Assembly: GCA_946480085.1 (NCBI GenBank)
Contig: CAMLHZ010000011.1
Coordinates: 62,001-126,000, forward strand
Length of the DNA stretch: 64,000 nt
Direction: 5' to 3'
From: an uncultured Flavobacteriales bacterium
Lineage (GTDB): Bacteria; Bacteroidota; Bacteroidia; Flavobacteriales; Crocinitomicaceae
Every line of letters begins with the position of its first letter. Within the stretch, counting starts at the first letter, position 1. A model generated the notes under the pieces. It was not told the DNA's origin and searched no databases. It was given only the letters and a program-made list of their open reading frames with translations. A program made the position numbers and the translations under genes. Shown here piece after piece: positions 26,563 through 34,668 of this stretch.

Positions 26563-27902
26563 GTGTTGTATGCTTGAAATTTGGAGATTTTCAATAAATT
26601 ATGCTTTCTGGTAACATATGCTTCATGCATTTTACCGTTTAAGGTTACGAATGCATCAGCTTCAATTCTATCGGCGTGCAAATGTACAGTGTCTTTACCA
26701 GAAATCAGAAGTGTATCCTTGTATTTCTCACCTAAATAGTGTGCGAATTCCAAAATCATGTCAGGTTGTCTCGACATCTGGTCAATTTGAAAGTCCGTAA
26801 GGAAATCCGAATTTTCAATCATGATACTTCCCGTTTTCGAATGGTCTACCACATAAAAAGTGGCATAGCCTTTTTTCTCCATAAGCATCACTCTCCAGGA
26901 GAAACGGTAGCCGTCTTCATACCAAAACAGTGAACCGGAATGAAGGATATAGCGAAACGGGATCAACACTTGAAAGAACGCAAACACACAAACAAAACCA
27001 ATGATCAATTTACTTCTCTTTGGCTTTCTATACGAGATAGAAGAGGTATTGGATTTACTTCGAAAGATTTGAAGCCATTTTTCATGCCAGCTCGCAGGGA
27101 AAAAGATAAGCGTAGCTCCTATCATTACCCAAGGAAAAACACCAATGGGAAACAATAACCAGGTAAGAATGTGGAATGCGATTACGAAGAAATAGGCCCA
27201 TTTTCTTGTTTTTGGAACCATTAGGAAGAATGGAACGGTTAAATCGTAAAAGCAGCCAAACCATGAAAATGCAAACGCTATCCAGGTTGTTGCCATTAAA
27301 TTCCCAACTACAGGCAAATCTCGATAGGTTTGCAACCAGATCTTTAAAGGCATTGCTTCTAAGAGCCAATCTGAATTTATTTTTGCTAAACCAGCATAGA
27401 AATAAACCAATGTCAACTGAAATCGGAGTATCCAAATACACCAATTGGCAACTTGCTTTTTGCGTTTAACACCAAACCATCGTACATCCAAACTCACATC
27501 AGTATTGGCTGGCAGCCAAATGAGCAAAAATGCCATGATGGAAACAAAGTAGTAATGATTTAAATAAGTTGTTTTATCAAGCAATTCAACATAGGTAAAC
27601 GCAAGAAAATACACGATCACAGAAATACGGTATAGAAATCCGAATAGGATTCCTGCCCCGGCAATAATCATTAGAACGAATGGCAAATACATCCAGTTTC
27701 CTGAAAGTACATCAACCCATTCGAAGAGCAAGTAATGAAAATGAAATTTTGGTTGTATGTAAAGCGTTTCTACCCAGCCGTAACAAACAAATCGAAGTGC
27801 CGAGTAGATTGCAAGAGCTCCAAATACGATCCTAAAAGCAATTAAAGGATTTATTGAAACGCTCCGTAGTAGATTATTAGTGATTTTCTCACTAATCGCC
27901 AT
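26538..27902 (-). CDS. HTTM-domain membrane protein (vitamin K-dependent gamma-carboxylase-like)
   Basis: A 454-aa integral membrane protein of the HTTM family. About eight transmembrane segments are visible, e.g. PLIAFRIVFGALAIYSALRF, YYFVSIMAFLLIWLP and VPFFLMV, followed by a soluble C-terminal part (about 340-454). The opening FRIVFG...W and the cluster WILRFQLTLVYFYAGLAKI are typical of the family. Biochemical function in bacteria is not established. It lies between imelysin and the TonB receptor, overlapping both reading frames. Confidence 0.88.
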   Translation of the reverse strand: MAISEKITNNLLRSVSINPLIAFRIVFGALAIYSALRFVCYGWVETLYIQPKFHFHYLLFEWVDVLSGNWMYLPFVLMIIAGAGILFGFLYRISVIVYFLAFTYVELLDKTTYLNHYYFVSIMAFLLIWLPANTDVSLDVRWFGVKRKKQVANWCIWILRFQLTLVYFYAGLAKINSDWLLEAMPLKIWLQTYRDLPVVGNLMATTWIAFAFSWFGCFYDLTVPFFLMVPKTRKWAYFFVIAFHILTWLLFPIGVFPWVMIGATLIFFPASWHEKWLQIFRSKSNTSSISYRKPKRSKLIIGFVCVFAFFQVLIPFRYILHSGSLFWYEDGYRFSWRVMLMEKKGYATFYVVDHSKTGSIMIENSDFLTDFQIDQMSRQPDMILEFAHYLGEKYKDTLLISGKDTVHLHADRIEADAFVTLNGKMHEAYVTRKHNLLKISKFQAYNTWVEAPSY

Positions 27903-28971
27903 CTGAATCCTGATAAGTGATTGAAATACTAAATGCAGAGGTCATATCCGTTTTTAAATACACTACTGTACCCTGCATGTAGTTAAAATAGTTATACAGC
28001 GATGATGAATTTGAATTCAACCGTTCCTGTAAGTTATCGTTCCATGTCCCAACTTCATTCAGAAGAAACTGATAACGTGTTTTGATATCGTCATTTAGAG
28101 CTGTTTTTTCCTCAGCAATCAAATAATCATCAAATCCAAGTCCATCAACTGTTCCCATACCTTTATAAACGTTGAAAGATGTTTCGATTGAGATTTTAAG
28201 GAATTCCTTGTTATGATGTGACCATTTTCCTTCAAATTCAAGAGGATTGGGAGTATTCAAATTTTGAGTTCCTAAGGGATAGCCTAATTTCAGGTTCTTA
28301 GTTCCTTCAAAATCTCTACAAAAAGCATTTACGAGATATGAAAACGCGGAAGTTGTTTCAGTTCCCGTTCCAGAAATAAATGTTGAACGATAAGATGTTT
28401 GCCATTGAGAAAGTACAGTCGAAACTTTACCTTTCATTCGAACAATTAAGGCAGTGATATAGTTTTGTGTATTTGTTGAACTCTGAATAAGTGCAAGTGC
28501 ATTGTTTCTGTAGAGCAAGTAATCCAATGCGTCAAATCCTTGAGTGTCACGTGTATCGTCTGCGCTTAGATCGTAAATGCCGGAGTTGATTTGTGAGTTA
28601 ATCTGTGCAGTGTCGGTTGGGAAAATTCCACATGCCATCTGTAAATTTTCCGTCATTGCCGGACCAAAATTGAAAAGCTTTACGCGTTGATATTCTTCGG
28701 CAGCGTCTAAAAAAGCAAGTTTAGCAGCGTCGAATGTTGTTGTTGAAGGATTTAGAAGATAATCGCCCCATTTGGTATCAAGGTTAAAAACACGCGATTG
28801 GAGTTCTGTATAATGTGGAATAATATAATTGTCAGCAAGATTTGTAAGTAATTCCCCTTTTTTGAATTCGACTTCTTCCGGGCCATTTTTGTCCTTACAA
28901 TTGGTAATTAATACCAACCCAAGAATGCAGAATAGGGAAGCTAAGAGGGTTTTGTAAAATTTCTTTGACAT
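27892..28971 (-). CDS. Imelysin family lipoprotein
   Basis: A 359-aa periplasmic-facing lipoprotein of the imelysin/EfeO-like family linked to iron acquisition. The signal ends in GLVLITNC with lipidated Cys. The imelysin motif is the variant GFDALDYLLY, where His of GxHxxE is replaced by Asp as in many Bacteroidota members. A second helical half with EGKWSHHNKEF follows. ATG 28971 was preferred over an upstream GTG because it starts the signal peptide cleanly. A perfect -7 box lies at 29007-29014. It is the first gene of the four-gene operon. Confidence 0.9.
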   Translation of the reverse strand: MSKKFYKTLLASLFCILGLVLITNCKDKNGPEEVEFKKGELLTNLADNYIIPHYTELQSRVFNLDTKWGDYLLNPSTTTFDAAKLAFLDAAEEYQRVKLFNFGPAMTENLQMACGIFPTDTAQINSQINSGIYDLSADDTRDTQGFDALDYLLYRNNALALIQSSTNTQNYITALIVRMKGKVSTVLSQWQTSYRSTFISGTGTETTSAFSYLVNAFCRDFEGTKNLKLGYPLGTQNLNTPNPLEFEGKWSHHNKEFLKISIETSFNVYKGMGTVDGLGFDDYLIAEEKTALNDDIKTRYQFLLNEVGTWNDNLQERLNSNSSSLYNYFNYMQGTVVYLKTDMTSAFSISITYQDSDGD

Positions 28972-29006
28972 AACTGATTTTATCACACGTCGATATTAAT
29001 TCAGCG

Positions 29007-29014
29007 CAAAGATA
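29007..29014 (-). promoter_or_regulatory. -7 promoter box of the imelysin-HTTM-receptor-kinase operon
   Basis: TATCTTTG on the minus strand, 35 bases before the ATG at 28971. No TTG at the ideal distance and no convincing Fur-type GATAATGATAAT palindrome was found around it. Confidence 0.5.
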
Positions 29015-29065
29015 AAAGTTATGAAGTATTTTATTCATACCGTTTTAATGGTAATTTTATAACTG

Positions 29066-29875
29066 ATGAAACACTGGATTATTGCTGATAGTGGAGGTAC
29101 GAGTACGACATGGGTTTACGGTTCAACCTATGAAGTTGGTCGGTTTCAAACGGCAAGTTTACATGTCAGAAATGTAGACTCTTTTCCCGAGTCAGACTTA
29201 AACACGCTGATGCAGCTCAATAAACAATTTTCATTTGATGAGTTGGATTTCTACGGTGCCGGAATGTCTGTTTCAGAAAACAAGGAACGTATCTTTCAAT
29301 TTCTTAAAAATGCTGGATTCAGAAACGTAACTATTGAAACAGATGCCTTGGCTGCCGGATTAGCTTGTTGTGGTTATGATCATGGTTTTACCGCTATTCT
29401 CGGAACGGGTTCCATTTTAATAGAAATGAATAATGGAGAAATGATTTCCAGAAGGGGAGGCCTAGGTCCCGATAAAGGTGATCAGGGTTCCGCATACTAT
29501 TTCGGGAAACTTTTTCTTGAAGCAGTAAAACATGGACGTTTTGATAAAGAGATCAATTTGATTTTTGGCTCAAAAGATCGTTTTTTTAAAGAGTATGAAA
29601 ATGCGAATCCAACGAAAATTGCAAGTTTGTCGAAATTGACATCCACATTTGATGTTTCTTCTGTTCACCGTGAAAATATAAAAGCTTTCATCGATAGTCA
29701 CATTTTGGTCGAAAAATCAAGAGTGAAAAGACTTTCGGTAATTGGCTCATATGGGTTTCACATTTCATCCATTTTAATGGAACAATTTGACGAGGTGAAC
29801 GTAGAACTAAATCGTGTTTTTATTGACCCTTTGGATAGTTTGGTAGCTTTGAAGATAAAAAACGCAGGTAGTTAA
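29066..29875 (+). CDS. BadF/BadG-type ATPase, N-acetylglucosamine kinase-like
   Basis: A 269-aa ASKHA-fold kinase close to eukaryotic-type N-acetylglucosamine kinases. The phosphate-1 loop ADSGGTSTTWV (7-17), the DALAAGLACCG segment, and phosphate-2 GFTAILGTGSILIEM with RRGGLGPDKGDQGSAYYFG (GDxGS) are all visible. It likely phosphorylates an amino sugar in the cytoplasm, perhaps for peptidoglycan recycling (inference). Transcribed alone, divergent from the imelysin operon. Confidence 0.88.
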   Translation: MKHWIIADSGGTSTTWVYGSTYEVGRFQTASLHVRNVDSFPESDLNTLMQLNKQFSFDELDFYGAGMSVSENKERIFQFLKNAGFRNVTIETDALAAGLACCGYDHGFTAILGTGSILIEMNNGEMISRRGGLGPDKGDQGSAYYFGKLFLEAVKHGRFDKEINLIFGSKDRFFKEYENANPTKIASLSKLTSTFDVSSVHRENIKAFIDSHILVEKSRVKRLSVIGSYGFHISSILMEQFDEVNVELNRVFIDPLDSLVALKIKNAGS

Positions 29876-30001
29876 TAAATCCTTAACGCTATGATAATGA
29901 AAAGCATGGCTGAAATATTGGTCGATTTTTTTTGAGGTTTGGTAGAAAAACGGTTTGATGAATGAAATATATTTTACAACTTGCAACGGTTAATGTTAAA
30001 A

Positions 30002-30400
30002 ATGGACGTTTTAAGAATTGAAGCTAGCACACAAACTCCTTTAGTTTCCTTTGATCCCAATTCAGGTGTAATGGAAATTAAAGGCAGATCCATACCCGAC
30101 AATCCTGAAGAATTTTGGGGTGTTGTGTTGGAATGGTTTGATGCCTACATGAGATCTCCGAATAGCGAAACATTAGTTCGTATAGACCTGGAGTATTTCA
30201 ATATTACTTCCTCGAAACGAATTTTGTTTTTGTTATACAAGCTGAACGAATTGGTTGACGCCGGTTTGAAAGCGAAAGTGGAATGGTACTATCGTCGCTC
30301 TGATGAAGATATGTACGAAGTAGGTCAGGACTACGCCTTCATGGTTCGTGTTCCTTTTGATTTTAAAGAATACTCAGATAGCGATTACGTGTTGGTTTAA
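30002..30400 (+). CDS. SiaC family regulatory phosphoprotein (DUF1987)
   Basis: A 132-aa protein with the full DUF1987 domain: MDVLRIEASTQTPLVSFDP, MEIKGRSIPDNPEEF and the Ser/Thr-containing switch segment LEYFNITSSKRILFLLY, which in Pseudomonas SiaC carries the phosphorylated Thr. There it binds the diguanylate cyclase SiaD and is controlled by phosphatase SiaA and kinase SiaB. No SiaA, SiaB or SiaD gene is in the window. An ATG three codons earlier (29993) is equally possible; a terminator follows. Confidence 0.85.
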   Translation: MDVLRIEASTQTPLVSFDPNSGVMEIKGRSIPDNPEEFWGVVLEWFDAYMRSPNSETLVRIDLEYFNITSSKRILFLLYKLNELVDAGLKAKVEWYYRRSDEDMYEVGQDYAFMVRVPFDFKEYSDSDYVLV

Positions 30401-30424
30401 TCCACGCTGAAAGATAAATTTAGG

Positions 30425-30457
30425 AAAGACTTCTGCTATGGTGGAGGTCTTTTTTTG
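30425..30457 (+). terminator. Intrinsic terminator of the SiaC-like gene
   Basis: AAAGACTTC (30425-30433) pairs with GGAGGTCTTT (30443-30452) allowing one bulge, followed by T7. Confidence 0.75.
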
Positions 30458-30517
30458 TAATTGCTAATTACTAGTTACGAATTACTAATAATTTGTTACT
30501 AGTAATTCGTAATTATT
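30458..30517. repeat. AT-rich imperfect inverted repeat (TAATTNGTAATT family), copy 3
   Basis: Left aattactagttacgaattactaa and right ttactagtaattcgtaatta are partly complementary; the same words occur at 18405-18530 and 21908-21991. It again lies just upstream of a promoter. Confidence 0.5.
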
Positions 30518-30561
30518 CTCAGTCTTTTCTCTTTTGTCTATCGTCTTTTGTCTATTCTTAC

Positions 30562-30569
30562 TATTTTTG
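30562..30569 (+). promoter_or_regulatory. -7 promoter box TATTTTTG
   Basis: Fits TAnnTTTG and ends 6 bases before the ATG at 30576, supporting that start codon. The implied leader is almost absent. Confidence 0.55.
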
Positions 30570-30575
30570 AAACCT

Positions 30576-30821
30576 ATGCGCGTAATAGCTGAAGTTCCAC
30601 ATCCTCGATTTAAAATTCAAATTTTTGGATATAACGGAAAGTATATTCTGAAAATTGAACTCGGACAATTTGAACAATCGTTCAAGATTAGTGAGACCGA
30701 TGTTATAGGGACAGAAGAAATTGAACGCATGATAACTGCTGAGTTTCTCACCAAATGCCTTCATCGCTTTATAGAGATGAGAAGCGATTGGGAAACGGCA
30801 TTTAAATCAAAAGAACAATGA
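30576..30821 (+). CDS. Small protein of unknown function
   Basis: An 81-aa protein (MRVIAEVPHPRFKIQIFGYN...). It looks like a compact alpha/beta domain: strands FKIQIFGYNGKYILKIEL then an amphipathic helix ERMITAEFLTKCLHRFIEM. No signal peptide. Its last codon overlaps the start of the OmpH-like gene (ATGA), so it is the first gene of the 30.6-33.2 kb operon. Conserved small proteins of this kind occur in Flavobacteriales, but I cannot name the family. Confidence 0.75.
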   Translation: MRVIAEVPHPRFKIQIFGYNGKYILKIELGQFEQSFKISETDVIGTEEIERMITAEFLTKCLHRFIEMRSDWETAFKSKEQ

Positions 30822-31426
30822 AGAAATTACATGTATTTGCGATTATCGCTCTAACACTTACGGCAGCTAGTTGTGGTGACTCAAAAGAAAAACCTGAAGT
30901 AAAACCGGAAACTCCTCCAACTGTTCAGGCGGTGGATACAAAAGGTTTGAAAATCGCGTACTACAATATGGATAGCCTTAAATCGCAGTTCACATATTAC
31001 AAGAACGAAGAAGCACGAATTACAAAGAAGTCGAAAGCTTATGAAAATACGTTGATCGCTCGCCAAAAAGCATTAATGGATTTAAATAATAAGTTTCAAC
31101 AGCGTTTGCAAAGTGGTGCAGCCGATCCAAACGAACTTACAGGATTGGAGACCGAATTGAAGCGTAAAGACCAGCAGCTTCGTGTATATCAGGAAGAAGA
31201 AGGAATGCGTATCCAGGAAGAAGCAAACACTTCTTTAACGGCTTTGTCTAAGAAAATTGAAGTGGCTTCTGAGAAGTATGCAAAGAAATACGGAATTGAT
31301 ATTTTGTTGACACATGGTGCCGGAGGACAATTGTCTTACATCAGTCCAAAAATGGATGTTACAAAATCATTTATTGAATTTTTGAATAAAGAACAAGCAG
31401 ATTTAGAGTCTGATATGGGCAAATAA
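30818..31426 (+). CDS. OmpH/Skp family periplasmic chaperone, lipoprotein form
   Basis: A 202-aa lipoprotein (LTLTAASC, Cys about 19) with the OmpH pattern: IAYYNMDSLKSQFTYY strand-helix, two long coiled-coil helices (KAYENTLIARQKALMDLNNK; LKRKDQQLRVYQEEEGMRI) and return strand YGIDILLTHGAGGQLSYISP. Skp-type proteins hold outer-membrane proteins during periplasmic transit. Lipidation of a Skp-like protein is common in Bacteroidota. It overlaps the preceding gene by 4 nt and is one base from the next. Confidence 0.87.
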   Translation: MKKLHVFAIIALTLTAASCGDSKEKPEVKPETPPTVQAVDTKGLKIAYYNMDSLKSQFTYYKNEEARITKKSKAYENTLIARQKALMDLNNKFQQRLQSGAADPNELTGLETELKRKDQQLRVYQEEEGMRIQEEANTSLTALSKKIEVASEKYAKKYGIDILLTHGAGGQLSYISPKMDVTKSFIEFLNKEQADLESDMGK

Positions 31427-31427
31427 T

Positions 31428-31979
31428 ATGCGTATAGCTCAGCAAAAGATCAAAGAAAATATTGCGGAATACATTCTGTACATGTATCAGATTGAAGACC
31501 TCATTAGAGGTTTTCAGTTCGATTTGGATAGAATTATGGAAGAATTTGTTCGGCCTCAATTGCCGGATGAATCTTATCTTCCTTCATACAGAGCCTGGTA
31601 TCAGGGATTGATACAGGACATGAAGAGCGAACGTATCGTGGAAGCTGGTCATAGAATGGAATTGCAAGAGATCATGGTTGAATTAAGTTATCTGCATAAC
31701 TCATTGCTTTCTGTTGTAAATGATGAGAAATATCAGAAGTTATACGAGACCGCAATTCCTTTTATCGACGATTTAAAGGAAAAATCCAATCTTCAGGAAA
31801 AAAATCAAATAGAAATTTGTTTTCATGGTTTGTACATGAAACTCCTGCTCCGACTACAAAACAAAGAAATTAGTTCAGAAACCGAAGAGGCTTTTGATTC
31901 CATGCGTATAATTTTGGCATACTTATCGCGGGCATACCACCAAATGAAAAATGGTGAAGGCCAATACTGGAACAACTAA
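31428..31979 (+). CDS. DUF4924 family protein
   Basis: A 183-aa cytoplasmic, mainly helical protein. The opening IAQQKIKENIAEYILYMYQ followed by IEDLIRGFQFDLDRI is the signature of DUF4924, a family restricted to Bacteroidota. No catalytic motif is visible. It sits in the same operon as the OmpH-like lipoprotein with 1-base spacing. Confidence 0.85.
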   Translation: MRIAQQKIKENIAEYILYMYQIEDLIRGFQFDLDRIMEEFVRPQLPDESYLPSYRAWYQGLIQDMKSERIVEAGHRMELQEIMVELSYLHNSLLSVVNDEKYQKLYETAIPFIDDLKEKSNLQEKNQIEICFHGLYMKLLLRLQNKEISSETEEAFDSMRIILAYLSRAYHQMKNGEGQYWNN

Positions 31980-31986
31980 ATTGCTT

Positions 31987-33216
31987 ATGAAATACCTATT
32001 TACCTTTTCAATGCTTTGCATTGTCCTAAATCTTAATGCCCAAATCCGTAGTTCTTACCAGGAAGCTTCGGTACTGAAACCCCAAACTCCACGCAATTAC
32101 ACATCGACTGAACGAACTGAGTTTACATGTGTTTCATTTACTCCCGCTCGTATTCATCTGAAGCTATTTTTACATGATAAATTGGCTTACGAACGTAACG
32201 GATCTCACGTGGATAAACTCAATGATAGTGTTGTATTGTGCAAAGAGCGATACATTATTAAAAACGATGATGAGATTAATCCAAAGTCCGATTTTCTTGA
32301 TGTAGAATACAAACTTCACCTGGCTACATTCGATTCTATCATTGAAAAAGTAACATTTACCGGTTCTGAAAACATGATTGGTGCCGTATTTAAAACGTAT
32401 TGGAATACGGAGATCAATCTGCTTGAAAATGCTGATCAGAAAGTTGTAGCTTCATGTGTTCATATGAACGATTCCGTTCAGTTGATTCAAACCATTTCAA
32501 GAGTAAAACAGGAAACAACACGATCTTATTCTATTCTTGTAAGTGATAAAAACGGGATGATCTCAAAAAGCATTTTCGATACCAAAGTATTACTCGCAGA
32601 TGCATATGCAAAGAGAAGCAACTTTTATGCGAATAGAAAGCGTACGGTTTACCAGTTGAAAAAGGAGAACAAAACGATGTATGATGCTTACAAGAGTTCT
32701 GTTTCGTCGGTTTTGATTGATGTATTGCGCGATCAAACCAATAGTACCGGAAATCTTTCTGTGGTAATTAAAGCAGATACAATTGGACAAACCTGGATTG
32801 AGATATTTGGTAAGAATGCTTCTGTCAATACACAGCTTCGAGGCGAATTACTAACTCTGCGCTATGAGAATGTGATGAGAGAAGGATATAGAATGACAAC
32901 CGTAGATACGTTTTATTATGATTATTCTGCTATTACTGAAGAAGTTGATCTGCGTAAGAGTACGGCTGGAATTCATGTTCGGTCAACGAACTTCAAAGTG
33001 ATTGAAACCGCAGCGCGAGCTGAAGCCCTTAGAACGCCTATTACTAAAGCGGATATGGAATACAACGTCAGTTATGTTGAAGTAAATGGCGAGAAAAATT
33101 CAAGAGTGGTGAATACGAGTACGGTTGAACGAATGACAGGGGGACAAGTCGTTTTGGGAATTCTCGGAGGAATAGGCTCGTTGATTCTTTGGGTTATTTC
33201 GGATGAAGAGGAATAG
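31987..33216 (+). CDS. Exported protein of unknown function with C-terminal membrane anchor
   Basis: A 409-aa protein with a signal peptide (YLFTFSMLCIVLNLNAQ), a large beta-rich middle and a C-terminal hydrophobic helix (GGQVVLGILGGIGSLILWVI) ending in acidic DEEE. The frame is open further upstream, into the DUF4924 gene, but ATG 31987 begins the signal peptide. It is 7 bases after the DUF4924 stop and probably the last gene of this operon. No family recognised. Confidence 0.8.
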   Translation: MKYLFTFSMLCIVLNLNAQIRSSYQEASVLKPQTPRNYTSTERTEFTCVSFTPARIHLKLFLHDKLAYERNGSHVDKLNDSVVLCKERYIIKNDDEINPKSDFLDVEYKLHLATFDSIIEKVTFTGSENMIGAVFKTYWNTEINLLENADQKVVASCVHMNDSVQLIQTISRVKQETTRSYSILVSDKNGMISKSIFDTKVLLADAYAKRSNFYANRKRTVYQLKKENKTMYDAYKSSVSSVLIDVLRDQTNSTGNLSVVIKADTIGQTWIEIFGKNASVNTQLRGELLTLRYENVMREGYRMTTVDTFYYDYSAITEEVDLRKSTAGIHVRSTNFKVIETAARAEALRTPITKADMEYNVSYVEVNGEKNSRVVNTSTVERMTGGQVVLGILGGIGSLILWVISDEEE

Positions 33217-34614
33217 TTAAGGAAGAACTTTCCCCGGATTCAATAAATTCTTCGGATCGAAAACACTTTTTATTGCCTTCATTAATTCCAATTGTCCGTT
33301 TTTGAACGCGATTTCCATGTATGGAATTTGAACCAAACCAATGCCGTGTTCACCAGAAATAGTTCCACCTAAACGTACCACTTCTTCAAACAATTCTTTA
33401 ATGGCATGCGGCAGTTTTTCGTTCCAATCTTCGTCAGAAAGCGTGTCTTTTACAATGTTCACGTGTAAGTTTCCATCGCCGGCATGACCATAGCAAACTG
33501 GTCTGAAACCATATACTGCGCTCAACTCTTTTACTTTTTTCAGGAGTTTCGGAAGTTCAAAACGAGGAACAACGGTATCTTCTTCCTTGTAAATGGAATG
33601 ACTCTTAACACATTCACCAATTTTTCGACGCACTTTCCAAAGGCTTTCTTTCTGGGCTTCATTTTCTGCAAACAGAATTTCGTCAATATCGTATTGTTCC
33701 AGTAAAACCATGATTTTCTCACAGTCCAGCATCATCGCATCTAAATCAAATCCATCCAGTTCGATCAATAAATGTGCATCATGATCATCCTTCAAAATAT
33801 CCGGCGCATCATCGATGTATGGTAATGTGAAGAGAATTGCATCTCTGTCCATAAATTCCAAGCCACTGGGAATAATGCCTTCCATAAAGATCTTTCCAAC
33901 TGCTTCGCACGCTTCTGTACCTTTTCTGAATGGAATCAACATTAACAACGTTTGTGTTGGATGAGGAATCAATCGAAGTACAATTTTCGTGACAATAGCG
34001 AGCGTACCTTCGCTTCCAATGATGAGTTGTGTTAAGTTGTAACCAGTTGCATTCTTGATCACGTTTGCGCCTGTCCACATGATATCTCCATTCGGCATCA
34101 CAATTTCCAGATTCAGAACCCAATCTTTCGTTACGCCGTACTTCACCGCTTTTGGTCCACCCGAATTTTCTGCAATATTTCCACCAATGAAACAAGAACC
34201 TTTTGAAGCAGGATCTGGAGGATAGAATAACCCTTTTTCGCGAACAGCTTGTTGCAGAACTTCTGTGATGACTCCTGGTTCTGTGATTACCTGATGATTT
34301 TTCTCGTCAATTTCCAAAATGCGGTTCATGCGTTCCAAACTCAAGAGAACTCCACCATGATTCGCTAATGCACCACCACTTAAACCTGTTCTTGCTCCGG
34401 AAGGAGTTACGATCAACTCATGCTCGTAGCAGAACTTCATAATTGCCGAAACCTCTTCAGTGCTTTCCGGTTTTACGACAATGGAAGGATAGAATACAAA
34501 ATCTTCTGTATGATCTGAAGCATAATGCGCATCAATGTTTTCTCCTTTTTGAACGCGTTGTGTTCCCAAAAGATTCTCAAAAAATGCCACATGATTGCTG
34601 TTCAGTTCTGTCAT
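33217..34614 (-). CDS. FAD-linked oxidase, GlcD/D-lactate dehydrogenase type
   Basis: A 465-aa flavoprotein that oxidises a 2-hydroxyacid such as glycolate or D-lactate. Visible are the PCMH-type FAD-binding domain (VVKPESTEEVSAIMKFC; TPSGARTGLSGGALA; YPPDPASKGSCFIGGNIAEN of which GGNIAENSGGP is diagnostic) and the C-terminal cap domain with YGHAGDGNLHVNIV and GTISGEHGIGLVQ. No GlcE/GlcF partner genes adjoin. The stop lies directly next to the convergent gene ending at 33216, with no spacer. Confidence 0.93.
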   Translation of the reverse strand: MTELNSNHVAFFENLLGTQRVQKGENIDAHYASDHTEDFVFYPSIVVKPESTEEVSAIMKFCYEHELIVTPSGARTGLSGGALANHGGVLLSLERMNRILEIDEKNHQVITEPGVITEVLQQAVREKGLFYPPDPASKGSCFIGGNIAENSGGPKAVKYGVTKDWVLNLEIVMPNGDIMWTGANVIKNATGYNLTQLIIGSEGTLAIVTKIVLRLIPHPTQTLLMLIPFRKGTEACEAVGKIFMEGIIPSGLEFMDRDAILFTLPYIDDAPDILKDDHDAHLLIELDGFDLDAMMLDCEKIMVLLEQYDIDEILFAENEAQKESLWKVRRKIGECVKSHSIYKEEDTVVPRFELPKLLKKVKELSAVYGFRPVCYGHAGDGNLHVNIVKDTLSDEDWNEKLPHAIKELFEEVVRLGGTISGEHGIGLVQIPYMEIAFKNGQLELMKAIKSVFDPKNLLNPGKVLP

Positions 34615-34668
34615 CGTTCAGATTTTTTCCAAAAGTAAGTTTTTAAGACGAAAGATTTGAAGGCTGCT

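Noticed and set aside
28972..29065. Fur box upstream of the imelysin operon
   Set aside because: The AT-rich spacer has no convincing GATAATGATAATCATTATC-like palindrome; only the -7 box is supportable.
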